DNA from: Bacillota bacterium
Lineage (GTDB): Bacteria; Bacillota; UBA4882; UBA8346
DNA: 11,572 bases
Direction of reading: 5' to 3'
Assembly: GCA_023394955.1 (NCBI GenBank)
Contig: JAEWZY010000031.1
Location: 1-11,572 of the forward strand
The notes below the pieces were generated by a model that saw only the letters and a list, made by a program, of their open reading frames with translations, was not told the origin of the DNA and ran no database searches. The translations under genes and the position numbers were made by a program. Shown one piece after another: positions 1 to 6,142 of this stretch. The first letter of the stretch is position 1; the number at the start of each line of letters is the position of its first letter.

Positions 1-133
1 ACCAAAAGTTAAAGGTGTTCGGGTTGATATTTTTTTCTTTACACCAAGCCGCTTGAGTTTTTCCGCTGGCTTGAAATTCTTCAAACTTTTTTTCCCAGAC
101 CGGACGGCCTTCCGGTTGTTTTGTTTTACGCAA
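1..133 (-). CDS. tnpA: IS66-family TnpA-like accessory protein, N-terminal part (partial)
   Basis: This is the first 44 codons of a gene that runs off the left edge. The peptide starts (TTG read as Met) MRKTKQPEGRPVWEKKFEEF and goes on with SGKTQAAWCKEKNINPNTFNFW-like residues (Ser-Gly, Gln-Ala-Ala-Trp-Cys, Asn-Pro-Asn-Thr-Phe, Phe-Trp). This is the characteristic N-terminal helix-turn-helix of IS66 TnpA (W-x-x-x-F--SG-s-x-x-x-[FW]C-x-x-x-x-x-x-x-x-TF--W). In the family this small DNA-binding protein is needed for transposition together with TnpB and the TnpC transposase. The start is TTG at 133-131, because AAAGGGGA lies about 8 bases upstream and an in-frame stop lies shortly before with no ATG between. 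Intactness of the remainder cannot be judged. Confidence 0.75.
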   Translation of the reverse strand, partial: MRKTKQPEGRPVWEKKFEEFQASGKTQAAWCKEKNINPNTFNFW

Positions 134-217
134 GATAATTTCCCCTTTGTTCTTTTTTGGAGAATATTATCTCATGAGAAATGTCTAATTTCTATGTGTG
201 GAAGATTTGACGCTTAC
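1..217 (-). mobile_element. End of an IS66-family insertion sequence (continues beyond the left edge)
   Basis: Read on the minus strand, the element begins at 217 with GTAAGCGTCAAATCTTCC, which agrees with the GTAAGCG-type termini known for IS66-family elements. A ribosome binding site and a tnpA-like reading frame follow about 84 bases inside, the usual layout of this family (end, then tnpA, tnpB, tnpC). IS66 elements normally duplicate 8 bases of target. The 8 bases just outside this end are GTAATACC (218-225), so the far end should be followed by the same octamer if the insertion is intact. The rest of the element, including the DDE transposase, is outside the window. The boundary rests on one terminus only. 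Confidence 0.72.
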
Positions 218-492
218 GTAATACCGTTGCTTTATTATCATCCATGGCGAATCACTCCCGGAATTGATTTGAATCTATTTTATCATATTTTTTAACATCT
301 AACAAAAATGATTTGAGATCTTGTAAAGCGTTGCAGATACAAATGGGGCAACGAAGGCCATCGAGTCCCGAGCTAGATCCACGAGGCCTTAAGGTTTCTT
401 TAGCAAATTTACCGGAATTTTGCAGGAAAAAATCGGATCGGGATGGAATTAAAGATAATCATTGTACAATATGTCAAAAAGAGGTGCGGTGT
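218..492. other. Intergenic region, no recognised gene
   Basis: This is about 275 bases between the insertion-sequence end and the beta-propeller gene. The downstream reading frame stays open back to 313, but the extra 60 codons look non-coding: no similarity that I recognise, Arg/Lys/Pro-rich, and placed ahead of a textbook signal peptide. One inverted repeat, AAGGCC (354-359) with GGCCTT (385-390), could form a 6-bp stem with a 25-base loop in the leader. I could not match it to a riboswitch class. A TACAAT at 465-470 resembles a -10 box but has no convincing -35 partner. Confidence 0.5.
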
Positions 493-2232
493 ATGAAAAA
501 GTACTTTATTATTTTATTAATCGTGATTTTAATGCTCTCCATCCTTAATGTTCAAGCTGAAACCTTAACCGAACAACCACTGTTTTTGCTTGGACAAAAT
601 GAAATAGCGGAGGCAATAATCTCCGGGAAGGCCACTTCTTTGGAAATCGGTAAAAACCCGATTCAGCTTATTACCGCTAGTATGGGGCGAAAGATGATAC
701 TATGCGCCGGAGAAACCAAAAAATCCGGCGAGATTATTCAGGGCGCTTCATTACGGCTCTTGGCTTCGGATCTCCAAAAATATGAAAAGGCATTTCAATG
801 CGATTCCGCCTTGACAGCCTATACGCTTAATAATGACCTAACAACTATCTGGCTCGCCACTAAGGGAGGCGCCATTGATAAGGCGATTGTAAAACCCAAA
901 GTATATCGGGTGAGTTTAGGAACGTTTGATATGACCGAGGTTGCTTTGGATTCCATTCCCTGTGAGGTTGTGATTTCCGGAGACGGGAAATGGCTGGCAG
1001 TAGCGGAACCGGGCGGCGTTGAAACGCCGCATTCAACTTTAACGCTTTATGATGCCAATTCAATGGCTCCGGCCGGGCGTTTTGAGATTTCTAAAAATCC
1101 GGGAGCGATGTTTTTTAGTAATGACAATCATACCATAGTGGTCGCCGGATATGGATATAAGTACCAAGAAGGCTTCACTATTCCGACTGTGTATTCGGTA
1201 AAACTCGAACAGCCGGTCTCCGCTGGAGTTGACATTATTGATTTAATATCATTAAAAAGCAAAAAAATCGAATTGGGATTTATAAACAACGAATTTGTCA
1301 TTGGTGATAACGGGACGGTTTATGCGATTACCAGTGAAGAAGCCATTGAAGAAACCGATGTAGAAACCAGTCAGGAAGCCAAGGGTAATGTTAAAGCTAT
1401 TGGATTTCAAGGATTAATATGGGAGCAGGAATGCGATTTTGCTCCAAAGTTTGTTCAAGAAAGACCGACAACGGAACAAGTATGGATCGGCGGTGGGAAA
1501 AAAGTAAGCGTCATTGACAAACCAACCGGTAAGATACTCAAAGAAATTACCGGCCCAAACGAGATCAAACCATTTCTTTTTTTGGAGAACCATGCATATG
1601 CCTATGCTTATAACATGAATAAGCGTAAATTAAACATCCTGCACCTGAATAACCTTTTAATCGAGGATACCTTAGGAGTGGGTAGTACCGGATTGGCCGT
1701 AATGAAAGTAATGGCCGTAGCAGCCTCGGTCGTAAATTATTACAATAGTTTACAGCCCCAGTATGTCAACGGAGTTCGGATGCCCACAAATGTGCAGCCG
1801 ATTTATTGGGTCCATTCGCCCAAAGGGAATGTAGTGGCATGCCCGGAAAAGAATAAGATCTATATGCTCAATTCTTTTCTAGCCCAAATCCATACTTATG
1901 ATATGCTAACGGGTAAAGTTGCTAAGAAGCTCGGCAATTTTGGCCAAAATAGTATGTACTTGCAAATGGCACCGAATCAGAAATACGTAATATTAATTTC
2001 GGGTGATGGTTGGAAATTGATTAGTGTCGAGACCGATAAATCCGTACTTAGCTTTAACCCTTCGGGAGCTTCGGTATTTAGGGCTACAGAAGCTCCGATT
2101 CCTTATTTTAGCCCCGACGGAAAACGGATGTATATCACGGATAAATCTAAAATCATGGTGATCGATCTTGAAAATGCCAAGAAACTAACTAGCCTTAAGA
2201 GCGAAACCAAAGATGCCATGATTTGTTGGTAG
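493..2232 (+). CDS. Secreted beta-propeller (WD40/YVTN-like) repeat protein, function unknown
   Basis: This is a 579-residue protein. The ATG at 493 follows GAGGTG (481-486) and begins a clear Sec signal peptide: MKK, a hydrophobic run to about residue 18, and an NVQA|E cleavage site after residue 22. There is no lipobox cysteine, so it should be exported without a lipid anchor. The mature part contains repeated beta-propeller blade signatures: GDGKWLAVAEPGG (163-175) then LTLYDANS; FSNDNHTIVVAGYG (208-221); VSVIDKPTGKIL (338-349); SPKGNVVACPEKNKIYMLNS (442-461) then HTYDMLTGKV; YFSPDGKRMYITD (538-550) then IMVIDLENAKKL. These 'S.DGk.vyv....i.viD..t.k' units are typical of WD40/YVTN folds used for binding. 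Residues about 395-435 break the pattern (Val/Ala/Met-rich, then polar), perhaps a loop between blades. No catalytic signature is visible. A terminator follows directly, so it is the last gene of its transcript. The longer open frame from 313 is rejected because of the signal peptide. Confidence 0.7.
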   Translation: MKKYFIILLIVILMLSILNVQAETLTEQPLFLLGQNEIAEAIISGKATSLEIGKNPIQLITASMGRKMILCAGETKKSGEIIQGASLRLLASDLQKYEKAFQCDSALTAYTLNNDLTTIWLATKGGAIDKAIVKPKVYRVSLGTFDMTEVALDSIPCEVVISGDGKWLAVAEPGGVETPHSTLTLYDANSMAPAGRFEISKNPGAMFFSNDNHTIVVAGYGYKYQEGFTIPTVYSVKLEQPVSAGVDIIDLISLKSKKIELGFINNEFVIGDNGTVYAITSEEAIEETDVETSQEAKGNVKAIGFQGLIWEQECDFAPKFVQERPTTEQVWIGGGKKVSVIDKPTGKILKEITGPNEIKPFLFLENHAYAYAYNMNKRKLNILHLNNLLIEDTLGVGSTGLAVMKVMAVAASVVNYYNSLQPQYVNGVRMPTNVQPIYWVHSPKGNVVACPEKNKIYMLNSFLAQIHTYDMLTGKVAKKLGNFGQNSMYLQMAPNQKYVILISGDGWKLISVETDKSVLSFNPSGASVFRATEAPIPYFSPDGKRMYITDKSKIMVIDLENAKKLTSLKSETKDAMICW

Positions 2233-2256
2233 ATTCAGTATATAAACAAAGTAAAG

Positions 2257-2283
2257 CCCTGATCCTTCGATTCAGGGTTTTTT
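2257..2283 (+). terminator. Rho-independent terminator after the beta-propeller gene
   Basis: A CCCTGA/TCAGGG stem (2257-2262 with 2272-2277) is extended inside by ATC/GAT-type pairing and closed by a short loop. It is immediately followed by six T residues and lies about 25 bases after the stop codon. Confidence 0.85.
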
Positions 2284-2327
2284 ATTCAGTTTTAAACAGC
2301 ATAATTTTAAAATAGGATTTCTGCGTT

Positions 2328-2333
2328 TATAAT
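2328..2333 (+). promoter_or_regulatory. Possible -10 box ahead of the outer-membrane protein gene
   Basis: TATAAT at 2328-2333 matches the sigma-70/sigma-A -10 consensus exactly. The -35 position is only a weak TTTTAA at 2305-2310 (17-base spacer). It would leave a leader of about 125 bases before the gene at 2466. The call rests almost wholly on one hexamer in A+T-rich DNA. Confidence 0.3.
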
Positions 2334-2465
2334 GTCAATATTTCACTCAAAAACATGAAACACATGAACCATTAACCTGACGCCAAATAATTGTTAATCT
2401 TGTTTATGAAAATACCGATAATCAAAATAGCATTTATGCTTAATAAAGTTTACGGGGGCGTTATT

Positions 2466-3071
2466 ATGAGGAATTTACTAGTTTTATTCTTGGCAATTTG
2501 TCTTTTGTTTTCAATATCTACCATCGCGTCAGCCGATATATTCCGGCTCACACCTGAAATATCTAAGTCCACCTTAGATGCGGAGGGCGATGATCTCGAA
2601 GGGAACATTTATTACTTGAGCGGTGATTTGAATTTCGTTTTACTCAGGTTAGGAGCGGACTTGGGCGCCGGGGAATTGGAGGATACCGAGTTTACAATGG
2701 CCGGTGTTCGAATTGGGACTGAACTACCATTGCATTTTTTCAAATTAATCGCTTTTGCCGGATATCAAACTTATGAATTTGATACAAAAGGAGTTTCGGA
2801 TATTGAAGTTAAAGGGTCAGTCCTCGGCGTCGGCTTGGAAAAAGAGCTGAATAATTTTTTCTCCATACGTGTTCTTACCCTCATTCCGGTGGACCTGAAA
2901 AGTGATGATCTTTACGGAGAGATTGATTTCACAAGCGCTAAGGTTGATTTTATCTTTACCACCCTTCCATTGATTGACTTTTTTGCCGGCTACCGGACTT
3001 TAAAGTTTGAAGATAATAATAAGGAGATAGATCTTTCCGGATATCACATCGGAGTACGGATCGGTATCTAA
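2466..3071 (+). CDS. Predicted outer-membrane beta-barrel protein
   Basis: This is a 201-residue protein. The ATG at 2466 is preceded by GGGGG (2454-2458) and opens a signal peptide, MRNLLVLFLAICLLFSIS, with a probable cut in TIASA|D. The mature chain alternates hydrophobic and polar residues in strands of about 8-12 residues separated by short Gly/Asp/Glu turns: LNFVLLRLGADLGAG, FTMAGVRIGTEL, LIAFAGYQTYEF, GSVLGVGLEKEL, FFSIRVLTLIPVDL, FTSAKVDFIFTTL, DFFAGYRTLKFED and the last strand LSGYHIGVRIGI. This suggests roughly an 8-stranded barrel of OmpA/OmpX-like size. The terminal residue is Ile rather than the classical Phe, although the final strand otherwise has the alternating aromatic/hydrophobic pattern. 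It implies an outer membrane in the host. The small gene at 3091 follows 19 bases later, probably on the same mRNA. Earlier in-frame starts (2391, 2406, 2436) would spoil the signal peptide and lack a good ribosome site. Alternative: an exported beta-rich protein that stays in the periplasm. Confidence 0.68.
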   Translation: MRNLLVLFLAICLLFSISTIASADIFRLTPEISKSTLDAEGDDLEGNIYYLSGDLNFVLLRLGADLGAGELEDTEFTMAGVRIGTELPLHFFKLIAFAGYQTYEFDTKGVSDIEVKGSVLGVGLEKELNNFFSIRVLTLIPVDLKSDDLYGEIDFTSAKVDFIFTTLPLIDFFAGYRTLKFEDNNKEIDLSGYHIGVRIGI

Positions 3072-3090
3072 TCGGATCTGAGGTGATTGC

Positions 3091-3399
3091 TTGACCAGTC
3101 AAATGGGGGAGTTGACCCAGGCCCAACAAGAACAAATCGTCCAATGGAAAGATATTATCAATACATACGAGGCTAAAGGCGGAGAACCTTTTTCAGCCGC
3201 CGTCATCCAAGAATTATTAAATGAGATCCAGGATTTTATCGGGTTTGGTCTGCCGGATCATCTTTATGCCGGCCTTAAAAAGGTTACCGACGCCATATTT
3301 GAAGCGTCCTTAGTTCTGGCTGAACCCGAAAAAGGCGACACTCATCGCCAAAAAGCCAGCCATCTATTATATCTGGCAATCAAAGAGCTTTGTAGCTAG
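3091..3399 (+). CDS. Small helical protein of unknown function (TTG start)
   Basis: This is a 102-residue protein that I do not recognise. AGGTGA (3081-3086) stands at good distance from TTG 3091. The in-frame ATG at 3103 would lie 16 bases from that site and is less likely. The sequence looks alpha-helical and soluble: a Gln-rich start (TQAQQEQIVQWKDIINTYEA), a Gly-Gly-Glu-Pro turn, a helix AAVIQELLNEIQDFIGFGLP, then LKKVTDAIFEASLVLAEPEK and HRQKASHLLYLAIKELCS. It has no signal peptide, no membrane segment, and a single Cys, the penultimate residue. Its start is 19 bases after the stop of the predicted outer-membrane protein gene, suggesting co-transcription. No function is proposed. Confidence 0.6.
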   Translation: MTSQMGELTQAQQEQIVQWKDIINTYEAKGGEPFSAAVIQELLNEIQDFIGFGLPDHLYAGLKKVTDAIFEASLVLAEPEKGDTHRQKASHLLYLAIKELCS

Positions 3400-3551
3400 C
3401 CTGCCCAAATAATTGGCGATGCTATCAATGGATAATATTAACAGATGGAATTGCTCAAAAAATGTCCAAGCTATTGACGATGGTTCTTCTCAAAACGATA
3501 GAGAATAGTTTCCGGCGAAGTTAACGAATGGTTGCAAAAAGACTCCGCGGA

Positions 3552-3580
3552 TTGTTATTTTTAAAAACCTATGATAAAAT
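3552..3580 (+). promoter_or_regulatory. Sigma-A-type promoter for the nfu gene
   Basis: TTGTTA (3552-3557), a spacer of exactly 17 bases, and TAAAAT (3575-3580) lie about 33 bases before the nfu start. The -35 matches 4 of 6 and the -10 matches 5 of 6 consensus bases. The remainder of the 3400-3612 gap holds nothing else that I can support. Confidence 0.6.
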
Positions 3581-3612
3581 CGAACCGATAGAATCTGGAA
3601 AAGGGGATCAAG

Positions 3613-3834
3613 ATGAAAGAAAAAGTTATCGAAGCTTTAGACAAAGTTAGGCCCTCATTACAAGCGGACGGCGGGGATGTTGAACTGATTAACGTGACCG
3701 ATGATGGGGTGGTTCAAGTCCGTTTACAAGGAGCTTGTGCCGGTTGCCCGATGTCCCAGATGACCTTGAAAAACGGTATTGAACGGTATTTAAAACAAAC
3801 CATCCCGGAAGTTAAAAGCGTCGAAAACGTATAA
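3613..3834 (+). CDS. NifU-like Fe-S cluster scaffold/carrier protein (Nfu domain)
   Basis: This 73-residue protein is a single NifU C-terminal (Nfu) domain and nothing else. The hallmark features are ALDKVRPSLQADGGDVELI (residues 8-26) and the GACAGCPMSQMTLKNGIE segment with Cys42 and Cys45. This CxxC is the site by which Nfu proteins bind a labile [4Fe-4S] cluster, bridged between two monomers, before passing it to apo-proteins. The length is normal for free-standing Nfu proteins of Gram-positive bacteria and anaerobes. AAGGGGA (3601-3607) precedes the ATG. It forms a one-gene transcript, with a promoter about 30 bases upstream and a terminator about 30 bases downstream. Its product could help to mature Fe-S enzymes such as the hybrid cluster protein encoded further along, but no direct link is shown here. 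Confidence 0.93.
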   Translation: MKEKVIEALDKVRPSLQADGGDVELINVTDDGVVQVRLQGACAGCPMSQMTLKNGIERYLKQTIPEVKSVENV

Positions 3835-3862
3835 CTAAAATTACGCGGATTTATCAGTAAAT

Positions 3863-3886
3863 ACCCTTGGAAACAAGGGTGTTTTT
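3863..3886 (+). terminator. Rho-independent terminator after nfu
   Basis: A perfect 7-bp stem ACCCTTG/CAAGGGT (3863-3869 with 3874-3880) with a GAAA tetraloop is followed by GTTTTT. It sits between the convergent nfu and trmL genes. The opposite strand has only a weak T-run, so it is probably one-directional. Confidence 0.9.
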
Positions 3887-3950
3887 ATACCTAAAAAATG
3901 TGAAATTGTACGTAAATTTCAAACATTTATCAAAAGGAATACTGACTGTC

Positions 3951-3991
3951 ATCAGTCATCTGCGTCAGCAGTGTAATCAGTGTCATCTGCG
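3951..3991. repeat. Degenerate direct repeat, 'ATCAGT..CATCTGCG' words
   Basis: ATCAGTCATCTGCG (3951-3964) recurs as ATCAGTGTCATCTGCG (3976-3991). A related word, CATATCTGTGATCATG, follows and runs into the end of trmL. Such 'CAGTGTCATCTGCG' strings form a family of degenerate intergenic repeats seen in many unrelated genomes. No coding potential was seen. Confidence 0.6.
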
Positions 3992-4004
3992 ATCATATCT
4001 GTGA

Positions 4005-4463
4005 TCATGTTAAACCCGGAAAGTTTTGCTGGCGTAAAGTTTCATAGAGAATAATCCCTACCGAATTAGACAGGTTTAATGACCTGGCTTCATTGAACAT
4101 CGGAATTTTAATATTCCGCTCCGGGTCGAGGCTGAGGATTTCCGGCGGCAGACCCCTGGTTTCCGGGCCGAATACCAAGGAATCATCAGGCTGGTATGAT
4201 AGATCCGAATAGAAACGCCGCCCCTTGGTGGTGGCGTAAAAAAAGCGCTGTTCCGGGTAGAGCGAACGGTAGGTTTCGAAATTTAAATGGCGTTTGATAT
4301 TTACCAATTCCCAGTAATCAAGACCGGCCCGTTTCAAACGCTGATCATCCCAGAAAAAGCCCAAGGGCTCGATCAAATGTAGTTCAACCCGGGTTGCGGC
4401 GCAAAGTCGGGCGATGTTTCCCGTATTTTGGGGTATTTCCGGTTGATAGAGAACGATATGCAT
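4005..4463 (-). CDS. trmL: tRNA (cytidine/uridine-34 2'-O)-methyltransferase TrmL
   Basis: This 152-residue SPOUT-class enzyme uses S-adenosylmethionine to methylate the ribose 2'-OH of the wobble nucleotide (C34 or cmnm5U34) in tRNA-Leu isoacceptors, in the cytoplasm. The three knot motifs are all present: PQNTGNIARLCAAT near residues 11-24, LVFGPETRGLPPEIL (96-110) with the conserved Gly-Pro-Glu-x-x-Gly, and the cofactor-binding RSLNLSNSVGIILYE (127-141). LHLIEPLGF and KRAGLDYWE are also typical of TrmL. The length is that of the minimal, single-domain family. The start is ATG at 4463, four bases after a strong GGAGGT on the minus strand. It is transcribed opposite to its neighbours and converges on nfu. 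Its last codons enter the degenerate repeat zone near 4005, so the final residues may be repeat-derived. Older annotations call such proteins 'SpoU/YibK rRNA methylase'. Confidence 0.94.
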   Translation of the reverse strand: MHIVLYQPEIPQNTGNIARLCAATRVELHLIEPLGFFWDDQRLKRAGLDYWELVNIKRHLNFETYRSLYPEQRFFYATTKGRRFYSDLSYQPDDSLVFGPETRGLPPEILSLDPERNIKIPMFNEARSLNLSNSVGIILYETLRQQNFPGLT

Positions 4464-4490
4464 ATAGACCTCCGTAAATTCAGTAATCGG

Positions 4491-4513
4491 AAGACAGGAG
4501 TCAGAAGCCAGTA
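4491..4513. repeat. Short degenerate repeat, 'GAAGACAGGAGTCAGAAGCC' word
   Basis: GAAGACAGGAGTCAGAAGCC followed by AG is a small tandem of 'GAAG-x-CAG' and 'GGAGTCAG' units. Similar strings are well known as intergenic filler repeats in cyanobacteria and some Bacillota. It lies between the divergent trmL and folC starts. It has no known function. Confidence 0.45.
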
Positions 4514-4565
4514 GTTGCGGGCATTTTCGCCGGACTCAGTATATTTCTGGGCTTAAATACCTAAT

Positions 4566-4594
4566 CTTCGAGTTCTTCGTGCCCTTCGTGGTGG
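4566..4594. repeat. Degenerate repeat, 'TTCTTCGTGCCCTTCGTGGTG' type
   Basis: CTTCG, TTCTTCGTG and CCCTTCGTGGTG follow each other here. This is one of the 'CTTCGTGtcCTTCGTGG' words that recur between genes in many bacterial genomes, and it belongs to the same general class as the repeat region after hcp. It lies about 70 bases upstream of the folC promoter boxes and shows no open reading frame of note. Confidence 0.5.
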
Positions 4595-4636
4595 ACATGG
4601 TCTTTGTCAATAAATTTACCCTAAAGGGAAAATCGC

Positions 4637-4664
4637 TTGTTTGCATTTTATTTTGTGATACAAT
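4637..4664 (+). promoter_or_regulatory. Probable promoter of folC
   Basis: TTGTTT (4637-4642), 16 bases, then TACAAT (4659-4664) lie about 75 bases before the folC start. Both hexamers are good but not perfect matches to the sigma-A consensus, and the spacing is one base short of the optimum. Confidence 0.5.
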
Positions 4665-4741
4665 ATTGGTATTATTATAGCACTGAAAATATTTGGGGGA
4701 AAGCGGATTGAAACCGTTTTTCCTCTTTTTTGGAGAGTGAA

Positions 4742-6031
4742 ATGCATTATCAAGCTGCGGTGCAATATATTCATGATTGCTCCAAGTTCGGTATAAAACT
4801 CGGACTGGAACGGATTGAAGAGATTTTAAAACGGATCGGGAATCCTCAGGAACTGTATAGGATTGTACATATCGCTGGGACTAACGGCAAGGGTTCGACG
4901 GCGGCCTTTTACGATTTTACGCTTCGGGAAGCAGGGTTGAAAGTGGGGCGGTTTACCTCTCCTCATCTGAGTTGTTACCGGGAGCGAATTACGGTTAACG
5001 GGGACCCGATTCCCGAGGCTGATTTGGCAGCCCTTATAACTGAGTTAAAACCGGTAGTTGAGGCGGTAGCCGCGGACGGTTTCGGTCCTCCTACTGAATT
5101 CGAGTTGGGAACAGCCGCCGGGCTTTTATATTTCGCCCGTCGGGAAGTGGATCTGGCCGTAGTCGAAGTGGGAATAGGCGGGAGGTTTGACGCCACTAAC
5201 GTTGTAACCCCTATGCTTTCAGTGATTACTCATATCGCCTTGGACCATCGGGAATACCTGGGTGATACTTTGGAAAAGATCGCTTTCGAGAAAGCGGGAA
5301 TCATTAAACCGGGGGCGCCGGTGGTCATCGGAGTACAGGAGCCGGAGATCGAAAAGTATTTGACGGAGATCGCCGCCGACAGAAAGGCCCCTTATTCTTT
5401 GGCGGGTAGTCTTAAAGTAGAGCAAGCTACCGTTAATGAAGGGGGAAATAGTTTTCGTCTCAATCATCCGTTATTCGGCTCTTTAAACGTTCGAACCGGA
5501 CTAATCGGGAAGCATCAAATCTTCAATTGTCTCAATTTCTTAGCCGGACTGGAGTTTCTATTCAAATCAGTCCCAAAGCTTACTCAAGGAAGTATCGTCT
5601 CTGGTCTGGCCAAAGCTTATTGGCCGGGTCGTTTTGAACGGGTACCTGGATTTGAAAGTTTAAAACTATATCTGGACGGGGCCCATAACCCCGACGGGAT
5701 GCGGGCCTTGGTCGGGAACTTGACTTCAATTTATCCCGGCCAAAAAGCGGATTTGTTGGTCGGTATTTTAAATAACCGTCCTTTACCTGAGATGGCGGCT
5801 ATTTTGGCGCCGGTAGCCCGAAGAGTAATCCTAACCCAAGTCCCTGATCCTAAAAGCGCCACCACGGAAGACCTAACTAAAGTTTTTACCGAATTAGGAG
5901 TTAAAATTGTAGCGGAACCAATTCCGGAAAAAGCTTTGGAGTTATTATTAGCGACCGATAAGGAACTGGCATTGGTCTGCGGCTCTCTTTACCTGATCGG
6001 TTATTTAAGGGAGCGGTTAGTTGATAGTTAA
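4742..6031 (+). CDS. folC: Bifunctional dihydrofolate synthase / folylpolyglutamate synthase
   Basis: This 429-residue Mur-ligase-type enzyme is ATP-dependent. It joins glutamate to dihydropteroate and then extends the gamma-glutamyl tail of folates. Visible motifs, numbered from the ATG at 4742: P-loop HIAGTNGKGSTAAF with GTNGKGS at 46-52; RFTSPHLSCYRERI (folate-binding region, 70-83); EVGIGGRFDATNV (142-154); HIALDHREYLGDT (164-176); EKAGIIKPG with the lysine (Lys184) expected to be carbamylated; WPGRFE (294-299); and DGAHNPDGM (312-320) in the C-terminal domain. The length and motif order are complete for FolC. The frame is open from TTG 4730, but ATG 4742 is preferred: GGAG (4732-4735) sits six bases before it, and MHYQAAVQYIH matches the usual FolC N terminus (M-x-Y-x-x-A-x-x-Y-I). 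It is apparently a single-gene transcript between its promoter and a strong terminator. In many Bacillota folC follows valS, which is not so here. Confidence 0.95.
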   Translation: MHYQAAVQYIHDCSKFGIKLGLERIEEILKRIGNPQELYRIVHIAGTNGKGSTAAFYDFTLREAGLKVGRFTSPHLSCYRERITVNGDPIPEADLAALITELKPVVEAVAADGFGPPTEFELGTAAGLLYFARREVDLAVVEVGIGGRFDATNVVTPMLSVITHIALDHREYLGDTLEKIAFEKAGIIKPGAPVVIGVQEPEIEKYLTEIAADRKAPYSLAGSLKVEQATVNEGGNSFRLNHPLFGSLNVRTGLIGKHQIFNCLNFLAGLEFLFKSVPKLTQGSIVSGLAKAYWPGRFERVPGFESLKLYLDGAHNPDGMRALVGNLTSIYPGQKADLLVGILNNRPLPEMAAILAPVARRVILTQVPDPKSATTEDLTKVFTELGVKIVAEPIPEKALELLLATDKELALVCGSLYLIGYLRERLVDS

Positions 6032-6044
6032 TGAAGTATACGAT

Positions 6045-6071
6045 ACCATCCTCTTTGAGGGTGGTTTTTTT
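6045..6071 (+). terminator. Rho-independent terminator after folC
   Basis: A 9-bp stem ACCATCCTC/GAGGGTGGT (6045-6053 with 6057-6065, one T-G wobble) with a TTT loop runs straight into a T-tract. It lies 13 bases after the folC stop and isolates hcp from folC transcription. Confidence 0.9.
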
Positions 6072-6082
6072 AATAATAGTAA

Positions 6083-6111
6083 TTGAAACAGGAGAGAATA
6101 GGGAATAAAGT
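6083..6111 (+). promoter_or_regulatory. Possible promoter of hcp
   Basis: TTGAAA (6083-6088) and TAAAGT (6106-6111) are 17 bases apart, shortly after the folC terminator and about 30 bases before the hcp start. The -35 matches 5 of 6 and the -10 matches 4 of 6 consensus bases. Just downstream, TTGTTAATACAA (6121-6132) is an imperfect dyad (TTGT-N4-ACAA) abutting the ribosome binding site. It could be an operator, but is only half of a typical Rex-type site. Confidence 0.45.
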
Positions 6112-6142
6112 AGTCAATTATTGTTAATACAAGGAGACAAAG

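Noticed and set aside
53..295. 80-codon plus-strand reading frame containing MCGRF, the N-terminal motif of SRAP/YedK proteins
   Set aside because: Only five residues match. The frame ends 33 codons after that Met without other SRAP motifs, and the DNA is the antisense of tnpA plus the insertion-sequence end.
351..390. ACGA/ACGAGG words recalling guanidine (mini-ykkC) riboswitches
   Set aside because: The words are not in the loops of paired GC-rich hairpins and the downstream gene is not of the expected type.
313..492. 60-codon upstream extension of the beta-propeller gene
   Set aside because: It would bury a clear signal peptide inside the protein, and a ribosome site precedes the ATG at 493.
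3991..4006. GATCA/TGATC hairpin as terminator for trmL
   Set aside because: The stem is only five pairs and no T-run follows on the minus strand.
5219..5467. 82-codon minus-strand frame within folC, and a similar one at 4975-5196
   Set aside because: Both are antisense to conserved FolC motifs and encode nothing recognisable.
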